The translations under genes and the position numbers were made by a program. From an uncultured Prevotella sp. (lineage in GTDB: Bacteria > Bacteroidota > Bacteroidia > Bacteroidales > Bacteroidaceae), in NCBI GenBank assembly GCA_937907705.1, contig CALCVP010000040.1, forward strand, positions 1 to 52,065: a stretch of 52,065 bases of DNA, in the 5' to 3' direction. The notes beneath the pieces are model-generated. The model was given only the letters and a program-made list of their open reading frames with translations. It did no database searches and was not told the DNA's origin. Below are positions 6,434-15,441 of the stretch, one piece after another (positions within the stretch are counted from its first letter, which is position 1; every line of letters begins with the position of its first letter).

Positions 6434-8821
6434 TTAGGGATAGATGCCCAATAGCTTTGTCTTGTAAATCGTAACAGCAACTTTCAATTCTTTGTTTACG
6501 GTGTAAGAAGCATCGTCTACCGCATTGTTGAAAGTCCACTGGAAGTCACCGTGCTGTATGCGTCCAGCACCGTATTGCCCTGTTACAGTGGCAGGAACAT
6601 CGGTAGCAGATTCTGCTTTGTAGGTGTACATCAGCTGAGCATTAGTGTCAAAATAGCTGTAAGGGCTGTTTCCTACCAGTGATTTAACTGTGTTGGGTAT
6701 AAGATCGGTAGGATTGTCCACTACATAAGCATCAAAGCTGGTGGCATTGTCTTTTTGTGTGATAAAGCTAAAGTTGGCAGGTTTCTCTGTAAATACGTTG
6801 CCACAAGCCTTGGTGATGCCCCCGTTAGGGTCGTCAAAGGTACCGTCGCCCATAGCATCTGTCCCCTGGTGATTGGTGAGTATAGGTTTTGCCACGGCTC
6901 TAAAGTAGTTGTTTTCAGCAAACACACTTGACTGTTCTGAAGTACCGATGCCATATTTGGCATTGCCGTCATAATAGTTGTTGTAAACATGAGCAGAGTA
7001 GTAGCGCACCCGTGGATGTCTGCTGTCAGAGTGGTCATACCAATTGTGATGATAAGTAATGTAGAGGTCTGTGCTCTTTTCTGACAAACCAAGAAGGTTG
7101 CACTTTCCGTTGTCCCAGAAGTGGTTGTAAGAGAATGTTACATAGTTAGACTTTTTACAGTCTAATGCGCCATCACCCTTTATCTGGTCAGCATCACTTC
7201 CCGCATTGCCATAGAACATATCACAGTTATGTACCCATATATAGTTATTGTCTTGTTGCAGCCCTACGTTGTCGCCCTCACTGCTATTGCAATTCATGAA
7301 AGCCAAATTGCTTATTTCCACACAGCTGGCACCCTTTACTCTGATACCCCATCCATCGGCTACAGCATCATTGCCAATGCCTTCAACGGTTAGTCCTGCA
7401 CAAGTGGTTCTATTGTTCATGTCTATGCATATATCGCCTTTGTCGTTTACGGCAGGGTCAGTTATCTGTCCTATCAGCCGGAAGCAGAATGCACGATTGT
7501 CATATCCTTTCTTGATGGCATTGAGTATATTCTGCCATCCCGTGCAATCCGTTTTGCTGCCTTTACTATTGGTGGTTACCGACAGTTTGATGTTGTCTTT
7601 TGTTGCTTCCGTTATGTATAACACCACGACATTGTCTTTCAGTGTGCCGTCAGCTTTATAGGCACCTGGCAGCTTGCCGTTGTTAAAGGCAAATCCTGTG
7701 CGGTCATGTTTTTTCACAATGATGTTAGAGGCTGTATTGGCTGCATCCGTGTCTTCAGTGCCATTGAATACAGGCACCACTTTCATTTGGTAGTTGCCGG
7801 CTTTCAGTCCTACGGCATCTGCCCTACCGCCTTCGCTTCCATAGTTTCTTGTCAGTTCCTGGTCAATTCGTGTAAAGTCGGCATCATTATCGCCTTTCAC
7901 ATATACATGATAGCTTTCGGCATCGGTGCCGTTTTTGCTGAAAGTTTTCCATGTAATATAGGCAGTCTGCATCCATCCTTGTGCCAAGGTAAGGTTAACC
8001 TGACTGTCAGTGTTGTTAAAGGTACCATAGTCTTGCTTTATGTTGCTTTTTATAAATCCTATGTGCGTAACATTGCTGTCATATACATCCGTCCAGTTGC
8101 CTTGTTGAGCGCTGACGGTCAGTGTGCCGGTTTCCTTGTCAATATTTACTTTTATATCTTCTGTATTATAATAGACAGGATTATTGTTTACGGTCAGACA
8201 TATTTGGTTTTTAAGCTTGTTTTGTGCCACGCTATGATATTCAATAGGATTAATGGCTCCTTTTTCTTGTATGTCAATGCTGTATACATACATGCCGCCC
8301 GTGTTGCTCAGCGTTATGTCGCCGTCAGCATTTACCGTGGCTATGTTGATTTGGTCGTCAGTAGAAGTTTGATTGAAATAACCTGATGTAGGAGTAAGAT
8401 TGGTAGTATTGATGCCTCTGGCTGTCGACGAGCTGCTGCTCTTGCATTTCATTGTTATCTTTTGTCCTGCCTTTAGGTCGGTTATGCGTACTGTCAGGGG
8501 CTTGTTGAATGCTACACGTTTCCCTTTGATGTCTATTCTTATAGCATCAGCGTTGCTTGCCGTAAAGTGCAGGTCTTTGGTGCAGTTCAGTGTCTGTCCG
8601 TTGGCTGTCAGCTCCTCATCGTTGTAGGCAGTTGCATTCTTGTATCTATTGTTGCTTGACGTTACTTCTGCGGTCCAGTTTTTGTTGTCCGCTTTCAGAT
8701 TGTTCAGGTCTTGCTGATCGACAGTTGTAAAATTCCATGTTTGTGCCCATGTGTTGGCAGCAAGCATGCAGAGTGTGCATGTTACGAGCAGGGTGCGTTT
8801 TCTTGACTTGATAAGTTCCAT
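6434..8821 (-). CDS. Secreted PL1-family pectate lyase
   Basis: This exported 795-aa enzyme is expected to cleave polygalacturonate by beta-elimination. A signal peptide (about 1-26, ending TWAQ) is followed by an N-terminal beta-rich domain (about 28-190), an uncharacterised segment, an FnIII-like domain (about 290-375) and a right-handed beta-helix lyase domain (about 410-660). The lyase signatures are IWVHNCDMFYG, DGALDCKKSNYVTFSYNHF, HHNWYDHSDSRHPRVR with the catalytic Arg region, and HVYNNYYDG. A C-terminal beta domain follows. I see no clear type IX tail here, but its 9-bp upstream partner has one. The two genes form an operon and a terminator follows at 6388-6426. Calcium would be the expected cofactor (family knowledge). 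Confidence 0.9.
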   Translation of the reverse strand: MELIKSRKRTLLVTCTLCMLAANTWAQTWNFTTVDQQDLNNLKADNKNWTAEVTSSNNRYKNATAYNDEELTANGQTLNCTKDLHFTASNADAIRIDIKGKRVAFNKPLTVRITDLKAGQKITMKCKSSSSSTARGINTTNLTPTSGYFNQTSTDDQINIATVNADGDITLSNTGGMYVYSIDIQEKGAINPIEYHSVAQNKLKNQICLTVNNNPVYYNTEDIKVNIDKETGTLTVSAQQGNWTDVYDSNVTHIGFIKSNIKQDYGTFNNTDSQVNLTLAQGWMQTAYITWKTFSKNGTDAESYHVYVKGDNDADFTRIDQELTRNYGSEGGRADAVGLKAGNYQMKVVPVFNGTEDTDAANTASNIIVKKHDRTGFAFNNGKLPGAYKADGTLKDNVVVLYITEATKDNIKLSVTTNSKGSKTDCTGWQNILNAIKKGYDNRAFCFRLIGQITDPAVNDKGDICIDMNNRTTCAGLTVEGIGNDAVADGWGIRVKGASCVEISNLAFMNCNSSEGDNVGLQQDNNYIWVHNCDMFYGNAGSDADQIKGDGALDCKKSNYVTFSYNHFWDNGKCNLLGLSEKSTDLYITYHHNWYDHSDSRHPRVRYYSAHVYNNYYDGNAKYGIGTSEQSSVFAENNYFRAVAKPILTNHQGTDAMGDGTFDDPNGGITKACGNVFTEKPANFSFITQKDNATSFDAYVVDNPTDLIPNTVKSLVGNSPYSYFDTNAQLMYTYKAESATDVPATVTGQYGAGRIQHGDFQWTFNNAVDDASYTVNKELKVAVTIYKTKLLGIYP

Positions 8822-8830
8822 ACAGTTCTG

Positions 8831-9199
8831 TTATTTGATGATTTTCTTTTTGCCGTTCATGATATATACGCCCTTGCTCAGCTTGCTTTGAGCTGTTCCT
8901 ACGTATTGTCCGTCTAAGCTGAACACTTTGTCGCTCGTATCTTTGCGGCTGCTGACTGTAGCATGGTCTATGCCCGTAGACCCATAGCTGAGCGTAATTT
9001 CCACCTGCTCCATGTCTGCTACGGTTTCGCTGCCACCTTCGGCATACGTCAGAGTTACGGCATCGTGGTCAAAGCATAGTTCGGTTACGAATTTGTCTAC
9101 TTGCTGTTGCCCGATGGTCAGTTGCTGTCGGGTTTCAGCCTGTCCTTCACTACTTAGGCACAACGCCAGAAGTAGGGTAGTGTAAAATACCTTTTTCAT
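8831..9199 (-). CDS. Small secreted protein with a type IX-like C-terminal tail
   Basis: It has 122 aa, a signal peptide (about 1-21, ending GQA), a short beta-rich middle, and a C-terminus resembling the last strands of the Bacteroidetes type A sorting domain (VFSLDGQYVG, then GVYIMNGKKKIIK). There is no recognisable catalytic domain. It lies only 9 bp upstream of the pectate lyase on the same strand, so the two are cotranscribed. It could be an accessory or binding protein for the lyase, or the remains of a longer protein that kept only its signal peptide and tail. The role is unknown. Confidence 0.75.
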   Translation of the reverse strand: MKKVFYTTLLLALCLSSEGQAETRQQLTIGQQQVDKFVTELCFDHDAVTLTYAEGGSETVADMEQVEITLSYGSTGIDHATVSSRKDTSDKVFSLDGQYVGTAQSKLSKGVYIMNGKKKIIK

Positions 9200-9213
9200 G
9201 ATTGGAATGTTTA

Positions 9214-9258
9214 TTGTAGTTTGTATAAATTGAAGTCGTTGTAGTTTGAATGAAGCCG
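9214..9258. repeat. Imperfect tandem repeat upstream of the small secreted protein
   Basis: Two adjacent copies start with TTGTAGTTTG and end in GAAGTCG/GAAGCCG (9214-9238 and 9239-9258), and a third begins TTGTA. The tract lies 15-60 bp upstream of the start codon on the minus strand. No consensus -7 box was found in this gap, so the repeat might be regulatory or chance. Confidence 0.45.
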
Positions 9259-9326
9259 TTGTACAAAATCAACCGTATATCTGAAGTCTTTGTTCATTAA
9301 TAGTACAGCAGCTTATATGTTGCTGT

Positions 9327-9722
9327 TTATCCGATACCCACCAGCTCTATTTCAAACACGAGGGTAGAGTGGACAGGAATACCTGGTTGCGACAGCTTGC
9401 CATAGCCCATGTTTGCAGGTATATAGATGCGCCATTTGCTGCCAACGTTCATTTGTGTCAGTGCCACTTGCCATCCACCTATCAGGTCGGTCAACCTGAA
9501 AGCATCCGGATATCCCTGTCTTGTATTGTCGTCAAACACCGTACCGTTGATGAGCGAGCCCTTGTAATACACTGTTACCAAGCTTCTGCTGTTAGGCTTA
9601 GGGCCGTTTCCTTTAGCCAACTCTTCGTAATAGATATTGGCAGGTAAGCTCTTTATGCCCTTTTGTTGGGCTATCTGCGCTATGTAAGCTTCATTTTGTT
9701 GCTTATATTCTTTTTTGTTCAT
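9327..9722 (-). CDS. FKBP-type peptidyl-prolyl cis-trans isomerase
   Basis: This 131-aa protein has a single FKBP domain (about residues 30-131). The active-site pattern is visible: VTVYYKGSLINGTVFDD, then IGGWQVALTQMNVGSKWRIYIPANMGYG and a closing HSTLVFEIELV. The N-terminal 30 residues form a charged helix like that of FkpA/Mip-type proteins, but no signal peptide is seen, so it is probably cytoplasmic. It lies about 25 bp downstream of yjbQ on the same strand, likely one operon. The biological client is unknown. Confidence 0.92.
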   Translation of the reverse strand: MNKKEYKQQNEAYIAQIAQQKGIKSLPANIYYEELAKGNGPKPNSRSLVTVYYKGSLINGTVFDDNTRQGYPDAFRLTDLIGGWQVALTQMNVGSKWRIYIPANMGYGKLSQPGIPVHSTLVFEIELVGIG

Positions 9723-9747
9723 ATAGATGTTTTTTGTGTGTTTTTGG

Positions 9748-10158
9748 TCAGTCCAATATGGTAGCCACTATGCGTCTTGCTCCCCCTTCGTTGCGAAATT
9801 CACAGAGATAAATGCCTTGCCAGGTGCCCAAGTTCAGCCGTCCGTTGGTAATGGGAATATTGATACTGACACCCGTGATGATGCTTTTGGCATGACTGGG
9901 CATATCATCGCTTCCCTCTAGTGTGTGCAGAAAGTAAGGCTGGTCTTCTGGCACCAGTCTGTCGTAGATACCTTCCATGTCTTGTCTTACGTCAGGGTCA
10001 GCATTTTCACAGATGGAAAGTGCACAACTGGTGTGCTTTATAAAGAGGTTAAGTAGTCCTGCTTGTGGCAGTTTGGGTAGTTGCCGCACGATGTCTCCTG
10101 TTATAAGATGAAAACCTCTGCGCATAGGGCGCAATGTAAATTCTACTTGTTGTACCAT
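9748..10158 (-). CDS. YjbQ/UPF0047 family protein
   Basis: This 136-aa protein has the typical length of the YjbQ family. The conserved motifs are GFHLITGDI, the HTSCALSICENADPDVRQDM block with its His and acidic residues, SHAKSIITG, and GTWQGIYLCEFR. Family members have been reported to have weak thiamine-phosphate-synthase-like activity; the true role is unsettled. The ATG at 10158 is preferred, since the longer frame begins with TTG at 10167. It is likely the first gene of an operon with the FKBP gene. Two tandem TATCTTTG boxes lie upstream. Confidence 0.9.
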   Translation of the reverse strand: MVQQVEFTLRPMRRGFHLITGDIVRQLPKLPQAGLLNLFIKHTSCALSICENADPDVRQDMEGIYDRLVPEDQPYFLHTLEGSDDMPSHAKSIITGVSINIPITNGRLNLGTWQGIYLCEFRNEGGARRIVATILD

Positions 10159-10199
10159 ATATTCCAATATATAATCATCCTTTTTTCTTTGGTAGGTGT

Positions 10200-10294
10200 C
10201 AGCCTATTTTCTGCAAAGATAGTGCAAAAGAGTGCAATGAAAGCTTGCTTTCTCATTGCCGAGTGCAGCCTATCTTCTGCAAAGATAGTGCAAA
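10200..10294 (-). promoter_or_regulatory. Duplicated promoter segment upstream of yjbQ
   Basis: A 29-bp unit at 10200-10228 recurs at 10266-10294 with one mismatch. Each copy contains CAAAGATA, that is a minus-strand TATCTTTG (10214-10221 and 10280-10287), matching the Bacteroidetes -7 box. The yjbQ-FKBP operon may therefore have two tandem promoters. Confidence 0.6.
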
Positions 10295-10345
10295 TATTCC
10301 AAAAGCGGTGCAATCGGCTTGCGAAAGCTATGCAATGAGCAACCG

Positions 10346-10361
10346 ATTGCAGTGCTTTCAC
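10346..10361. repeat. 16-mer shared in inverse orientation with 51704-51719
   Basis: The 16 bases containing GCAGTGCTTT are an exact reverse complement of those at 51704-51719. A second shared module, AAAGCTATGCAAT, occurs at 10324-10336 and again at 51685-51697. Confidence 0.7.
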
Positions 10362-10479
10362 CGTCTAATAACAATGCAATTGCAAGTCGATAGCACTGCT
10401 CTTGCCTATTTAACAAGAATGAAGCATGTCTGTCATTTTAATGAAAGCGTAGCGTAATACCGTTGAAATATAATAACTG

Positions 10480-10487
10480 TACTTTTG
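10480..10487 (+). promoter_or_regulatory. -7 box of the susC-susD operon
   Basis: TACTTTTG matches TAnnTTTG, 30 bp before the ATG at 10518. An in-frame TTG at 10485 lies inside the box and is not a start. Confidence 0.65.
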
Positions 10488-10517
10488 TCTCTGATAAAAC
10501 AAACAATATCAGATTGT

Positions 10518-13500
10518 ATGAAGGATAATAGAAAGAAGGTAGTCTGTCTGTTTACTTTGTTGGCTGTGTCGAGTGCTTCTTTTGCAAGTATGAATACACA
10601 CCCTGACGGAAATTGGGCAGGAGACAACAAGGTTGTAAAGGTTACCACAGTAAAAGGAAAGGTATTGGATGAAAAAGGTGAACCTATTATTGGCGGCACT
10701 GTTACCGTAAACGGCACGAAGAGAAATGCCATAACTGATGTAAACGGCAATTTTGCCATTGCTGCTAAAAAGGGCGAACAATTGACAGTATCTTATATAG
10801 GTTATGGTAACAAGACCGTCAGCGTGGATAACTTGGATCAACCTATAAGCATAGTGATGGCAGAAGACAATCATGCCTTAAACGAGGTAGTGGTGGTGGG
10901 CTACAGTACCAACAAGAAAGTCAACCTTTCTGGCTCGGTAAGCTCGCTCAGTGGCGCGACGCTTTCAAAGCGACCTGTCTTCAATGTGTCGTCTGCACTG
11001 CAAGGAATGGCAGCCGGCGTAACCGTAACTACACAAAGTGGCCAGCCAGGCGGCAACACGGGCAACATCAGAATACGTGGTATTGGAACCTTTGGCGGCG
11101 ACAGTGCAGAGCCATTGGTATTGATAGATGGTGTGGAAGGTTCCATGGACGATGTTGACCCCAATATCATAGAGTCAATATCCGTACTGAAAGACGCTGC
11201 TTCTGCTTCCATCTATGGCTCCAGGGCTGCCAATGGCGTAATACTGGTAACTACCAAGCGAGGCAATGCCAACGAGCGTTTTGGTATTGTCTATAAAGGC
11301 TATGTAGGTTTTCAGAAGCCAACAGCTTTGCCTGACAAGGTAGATGCCATTGAATACATGCAACTGGAAAACAAAGCCTACGAGAATGACGGAGGCAAGG
11401 CTCCTTATTCTGATGAATATATAGAGGAATACAAGAAGGGCATGCTGACCGACCCTGACAAATATCCAAACACCGATTGGCAAGACCTGACACTGACTGA
11501 ACATGGCTTTAATCAAGGACATACGGTAACGATGACCAACGCCAGCCAGAAGGTAACGGCTTTGACCTCATTTGGCTTTGACGAGCAGAAAGGGTTGGTT
11601 GTCAACTCAGCCTACCGTCGCGTTTATCTTCGCAACAATATGGATTTTAAGCCAACCAAACGGCTACACATAAAACTCGACTTCCAAGTGAGCAATGCCA
11701 ACAAGCACAACTCGCCTTATGAGGAGCACGCTTTCAATTACATGAACACCCGTACACCTATTATTGTAAACAGATTTTCTACTGGATTATATAATGGCAG
11801 TGGCCTGATGGGCAACAACCCCATACTCTTGTTGAAAGAAGGTGGCAATGTAAGAAAGAACACGATACGTACCAATTTGGCAGCTTCTCTTGACTATACA
11901 CTGCTGAAAGGATGGAACATCGTGGCCCAGTTTACGCCAAGATATTATACAGTCAATACGCATACTTATAAAAACTCGGTAACAACCTATGGCGATCCGG
12001 AGGGCACCACAAAGTTTAAGAGTGCAGAAGGCTACAACACGCTGAGTGAAGCCAGTTGCAGATATTTCTATTGGGATGCACAGCTATACTCTACTTTCAA
12101 CCGGCAGTTGGGGCAGCATAGCATCAAGCTGATGGCCGGTATGGAGACAGAAACCTATGACGGCAAGACCCTGTCTGCTTACAGGCAAGGTTTCAATTAT
12201 CCTCAATATGACGTTATCAACGCGGGAAACATTGAGAATATGAATAATGGCGGCAACGAAGCAAAATGGGCTATCAACTCTTATTTCGGCCGTATCAACT
12301 ACAATTACAAGGAGCGCTATCTTTTGGAAGCCAACCTGCGTACCGACGGTTCTTCACGTTTTGCCAAGGGCCATCGTTATGGTGTGTTTCCCTCTTTTTC
12401 CGGAGCATGGCGCATCAGCGAAGAGCCGTTTATGAGCAAGGTTGCCAGTCAGGTGCAGAATCTTAAGTTGAGGGCATCGTGGGGCAAGCTGGGCAACCAG
12501 AATATAGGCAGCAGTTATTATCCTGCCATATCGTCGCTTACCACGGGCACTTTTTCAATGAACGACAAGTTGTATCCTTTGGCTACCTTGACCTCACTGG
12601 CCAACAGCGACCTTACATGGGAAACCTCTACTATGACAGATGTTGGCTTGGATGCTACCCTGTTTAACTGTCTGGACATTACTGCCGACTGGTATTACAA
12701 GACGACAGATGGCATACTGATGAAACTTGACGTGCCCAATATCATAGGCTTTGGCGCACCTTATCAGAATGCAGGAAAGGTGAGAAATGTGGGCTGGGAG
12801 ATAGGTGTCAACTATCATCACTCATTCGGCGATTTCACATTGGGCTTGGGGGCTACGCTCTCTGATGTGCACAATAAGATAACCGATATGCACGGAACAA
12901 CCTCTACCAATGGCGACATTCGCAATCAGAAAGGTTCCAGCATCAACTCTATCTACGGACTCATCTGCGATGGCTTTGTCAACTCACAGGCGGAGGCTGA
13001 CGAGATAAACGCCAAGTGCCCGCAGTTTGGAGCCAAGGTTTATCCTGGCGACTTGAAGTATCGCGATGTGAACCACGACCATAAAATAACAACTGACGAC
13101 AAGACTATTATAGGCAGTACCATTCCCCGCTACACTTACAGCGGCACCGTCAACATGGATTATAAGAACCTGCACTTGGGACTATTCTTCCAAGGTGTGG
13201 GCAAGGCAGACGGTTATTTGAACTCTTATTACGTAATGCCGTGTTATCAAGGTGGCACCTACCGCAAAGAGCATCTTGACTATTGGACAGAGGAAAATCA
13301 CAATGCTTCTACGCCACGTCTTTCTTATGCCAGCAGCAACAATACCTACACCTCATCTTTTTGGATGAAGAGTTCGGCATACCTGCGACTGAAGAACATA
13401 CAGTTGGGCTATAACTTGCCACAGAAATGGATAGCTCCGTTAAAGCTGAAATCAGCTTATCTGTATGTCAATGCCACCAACCTGTTTACATGGACCAACT

Positions 13501-13625
13501 TCTGGCAGGGCTATGACCCTGAGGTCAACTATGATGCTTCTGCCACAGATGGCGTAGCATTGGGTTCGGCAGCCAATTATCCACAGGTCAAGACTTTCAC
13601 CTTTGGCGTAGAAATAAAATTTTAA
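10518..13625 (+). CDS. SusC/RagA-type TonB-dependent outer membrane transporter
   Basis: This 1035-aa barrel imports glycans or other large substrates with its SusD partner. A signal peptide (about 1-24) is followed by a carboxypeptidase-regulatory-like beta domain (about 45-115, GKVLDEKGEPIIGGTVTVNG), a TonB-box-like EVVVVGYST segment, the plug domain with SALQGMAAGV, IRIRGIGT, PLVLIDGV and IESISVLKDAASASIYGSRAANGVILVTTK, and a long beta-barrel ending in an aromatic-type FTFGVEIKF terminus. It is the first gene of an operon with susD (12 bp gap) and a metallophosphoesterase. No ECF sigma/anti-sigma or hybrid sensor gene lies beside it in the window. The substrate is not evident. Confidence 0.95.
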   Translation: MKDNRKKVVCLFTLLAVSSASFASMNTHPDGNWAGDNKVVKVTTVKGKVLDEKGEPIIGGTVTVNGTKRNAITDVNGNFAIAAKKGEQLTVSYIGYGNKTVSVDNLDQPISIVMAEDNHALNEVVVVGYSTNKKVNLSGSVSSLSGATLSKRPVFNVSSALQGMAAGVTVTTQSGQPGGNTGNIRIRGIGTFGGDSAEPLVLIDGVEGSMDDVDPNIIESISVLKDAASASIYGSRAANGVILVTTKRGNANERFGIVYKGYVGFQKPTALPDKVDAIEYMQLENKAYENDGGKAPYSDEYIEEYKKGMLTDPDKYPNTDWQDLTLTEHGFNQGHTVTMTNASQKVTALTSFGFDEQKGLVVNSAYRRVYLRNNMDFKPTKRLHIKLDFQVSNANKHNSPYEEHAFNYMNTRTPIIVNRFSTGLYNGSGLMGNNPILLLKEGGNVRKNTIRTNLAASLDYTLLKGWNIVAQFTPRYYTVNTHTYKNSVTTYGDPEGTTKFKSAEGYNTLSEASCRYFYWDAQLYSTFNRQLGQHSIKLMAGMETETYDGKTLSAYRQGFNYPQYDVINAGNIENMNNGGNEAKWAINSYFGRINYNYKERYLLEANLRTDGSSRFAKGHRYGVFPSFSGAWRISEEPFMSKVASQVQNLKLRASWGKLGNQNIGSSYYPAISSLTTGTFSMNDKLYPLATLTSLANSDLTWETSTMTDVGLDATLFNCLDITADWYYKTTDGILMKLDVPNIIGFGAPYQNAGKVRNVGWEIGVNYHHSFGDFTLGLGATLSDVHNKITDMHGTTSTNGDIRNQKGSSINSIYGLICDGFVNSQAEADEINAKCPQFGAKVYPGDLKYRDVNHDHKITTDDKTIIGSTIPRYTYSGTVNMDYKNLHLGLFFQGVGKADGYLNSYYVMPCYQGGTYRKEHLDYWTEENHNASTPRLSYASSNNTYTSSFWMKSSAYLRLKNIQLGYNLPQKWIAPLKLKSAYLYVNATNLFTWTNFWQGYDPEVNYDASATDGVALGSAANYPQVKTFTFGVEIKF

Positions 13626-13637
13626 AAGCAAAACACG

Positions 13638-15422
13638 ATGAAAACAAAAAGCGTTATTTATTATATGATGGGTGCCTGCCTGCTGTTTAGTTCTTGTTCG
13701 CTCGACTTGGTGCCTATGGATGGTCCTACCTCACAAAGCTTTCCTTCTACTGAAGCTGAGGCTGAGAATGGCTTGTATGCAGCCTACAAGAACTTGTGCT
13801 CTTATCAAGGCAACAATACGCCTTGGTGGGAGGTGATGGACAATATAACTGATATTGGCGTAACGCGTTGCAATACTGCCAAGTATGCCGAACTGATAAC
13901 CAGCGCTGCATCTGGCGAAAACGGATGTGCAGTAGCTTTATACAAGAATCACTATGAAACCATTGCGCGTGTAAATCTGGTGCTGGACGGATTGAAGAAA
14001 TTAGATGGCACCGTCAGCAAAGAGAAGATAGAAGCCATACGCAGCGAGCTGTTGTGCTTGCGCGCATTTTGCTACAATGACCTGATTTGCCACTATGGAG
14101 ATGTGCCGTATATAGACCATACACTGTCGTTGGGCGATAATCAATACCCACGGACACCAAAGGCTGAGATTGTCAATAATCTGCTCAATGATCTTAGCGA
14201 TGAACGCCTGGCGTATTTGCCCTCGCGCCACAGTGCAGCCGACTATGGAGCTGCACGCATAGGGCGTGTGGCAGCTTATGGACTGAAAGCCCGCATAGCA
14301 CTCTTTTGGGGCAAATATGCTGAGGCGGCAGCCGCTGCTGCAAAGGCATTGGCGCTGGCCAAGGAAACGGGCTTTGAATTGCAGCCGATGGATTTGTCTT
14401 TCTGTGGTGAGGGACATGAGGCAGGAGAACCGACAGGACAGACACAATTGTTTGGCTATGCAGGACAAACCAGCAATGAATGGCTGTGGACCGTGCAGTA
14501 TAACAAGACGATAGAGGGCAACACCCACTTGGGCACTTACTATCATGCACCGAGAAATCAGGGTGGTTGTGCTTACTGGGGGCCTACCCAAGCCTTTATA
14601 GACATGTTTCAGTGTAAAGACGGTAAGGCCATTACAGAGTCAAGCCTGTACGACTGGAAGAATCCGTTTGCCAATCGCGACCCGCGTCTTGACCTTTATT
14701 GCCTGAGACCTGGAACACGGGCATTGGGCGTAGAGTTTGAAACATCCAATAAAGTTACGAAGGTCAAAAACTACAATACGGGCGCTATGGAAACCAATTT
14801 GGAGTCGCAGGGCACCAAGGGTGTGTATGGAGCCAATGGCTTGAAAGGTCCCGGTGGATATCTGTGGCGGAAATACCTTGACCCTCAGGAGTTGTCAATA
14901 GGAGCCATTACCCAAAAGAGTCCGTGCGACCTGAATGAGCCTTTGATGCGTTTGGCAGAAATATATCTAATAGAGGCTGAGGCTAACATCGAAATGGAAA
15001 ACGGCAACTTGCAATTGGCCCAAAACGATATCAATGCCATCAGAAACAGAGTAAAGATGCCGGTCATTACTACACTTGACCGTCAGGAACTGCGCAAGGC
15101 ATTGCGCTATGAGCGCACGGTAGAGCTGTGCGATGAGGGTTTTAGATGGTTTGACCTGCGCCGTTGGGGCATGGCAAAGACCGTGATGAACGGCAAGATC
15201 TATGCGCCTAATCAAGACGGTAGCATGAGTAACGCCAAACCGCAGATAGACAACAACTGGCATGTGTCCTACAATGAGGCAAGCACATGGGACGGTTCTA
15301 AATTTAACCTTCGTGTGTACCACAATATTGTGTTCAAAGAGAATAAAGATGAACTTTGGCCTCTGCCTCAGACAGAACTCAATACGAACAAAATGATAAA
15401 AGAGAATAATCCTGGATATTAA
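13638..15422 (+). CDS. SusD/RagB-type surface lipoprotein
   Basis: This 594-aa partner of the upstream SusC caps the transporter and binds substrate at the cell surface. The signal peptide ends in a lipobox (LLFSSC, Cys about residue 20). TPR-like helical parts follow, with the usual RAFCYNDLICHYGDVPYID region and the C-terminal SusD features ALRYERTVELCDEGFRWFDLRRWG and ending LNTNKMIKENNPGY. It lies 12 bp after susC and 19 bp before the phosphoesterase gene. Domain order and length are typical. Confidence 0.95.
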   Translation: MKTKSVIYYMMGACLLFSSCSLDLVPMDGPTSQSFPSTEAEAENGLYAAYKNLCSYQGNNTPWWEVMDNITDIGVTRCNTAKYAELITSAASGENGCAVALYKNHYETIARVNLVLDGLKKLDGTVSKEKIEAIRSELLCLRAFCYNDLICHYGDVPYIDHTLSLGDNQYPRTPKAEIVNNLLNDLSDERLAYLPSRHSAADYGAARIGRVAAYGLKARIALFWGKYAEAAAAAAKALALAKETGFELQPMDLSFCGEGHEAGEPTGQTQLFGYAGQTSNEWLWTVQYNKTIEGNTHLGTYYHAPRNQGGCAYWGPTQAFIDMFQCKDGKAITESSLYDWKNPFANRDPRLDLYCLRPGTRALGVEFETSNKVTKVKNYNTGAMETNLESQGTKGVYGANGLKGPGGYLWRKYLDPQELSIGAITQKSPCDLNEPLMRLAEIYLIEAEANIEMENGNLQLAQNDINAIRNRVKMPVITTLDRQELRKALRYERTVELCDEGFRWFDLRRWGMAKTVMNGKIYAPNQDGSMSNAKPQIDNNWHVSYNEASTWDGSKFNLRVYHNIVFKENKDELWPLPQTELNTNKMIKENNPGY

Positions 15423-15441
15423 AAGATAAAATAACGATAAA

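Larger units (their letters stand above)
10159..10517. other. Repeat-rich divergent gap between yjbQ and susC
   Basis: It holds a 29-bp direct repeat with two minus-strand -7 boxes, short inverted repeats such as TGCAATCGG/CCGATTGCA (10309-10317, 10343-10351), GCAGTGCTTT modules, and the susC -7 box at 10480-10487. No gene is visible. Confidence 0.6.

Noticed and set aside
10485..10517. Upstream in-frame TTG start for susC
   Set aside because: The TTG lies inside the TACTTTTG -7 box; the signal peptide begins at the ATG at 10518.
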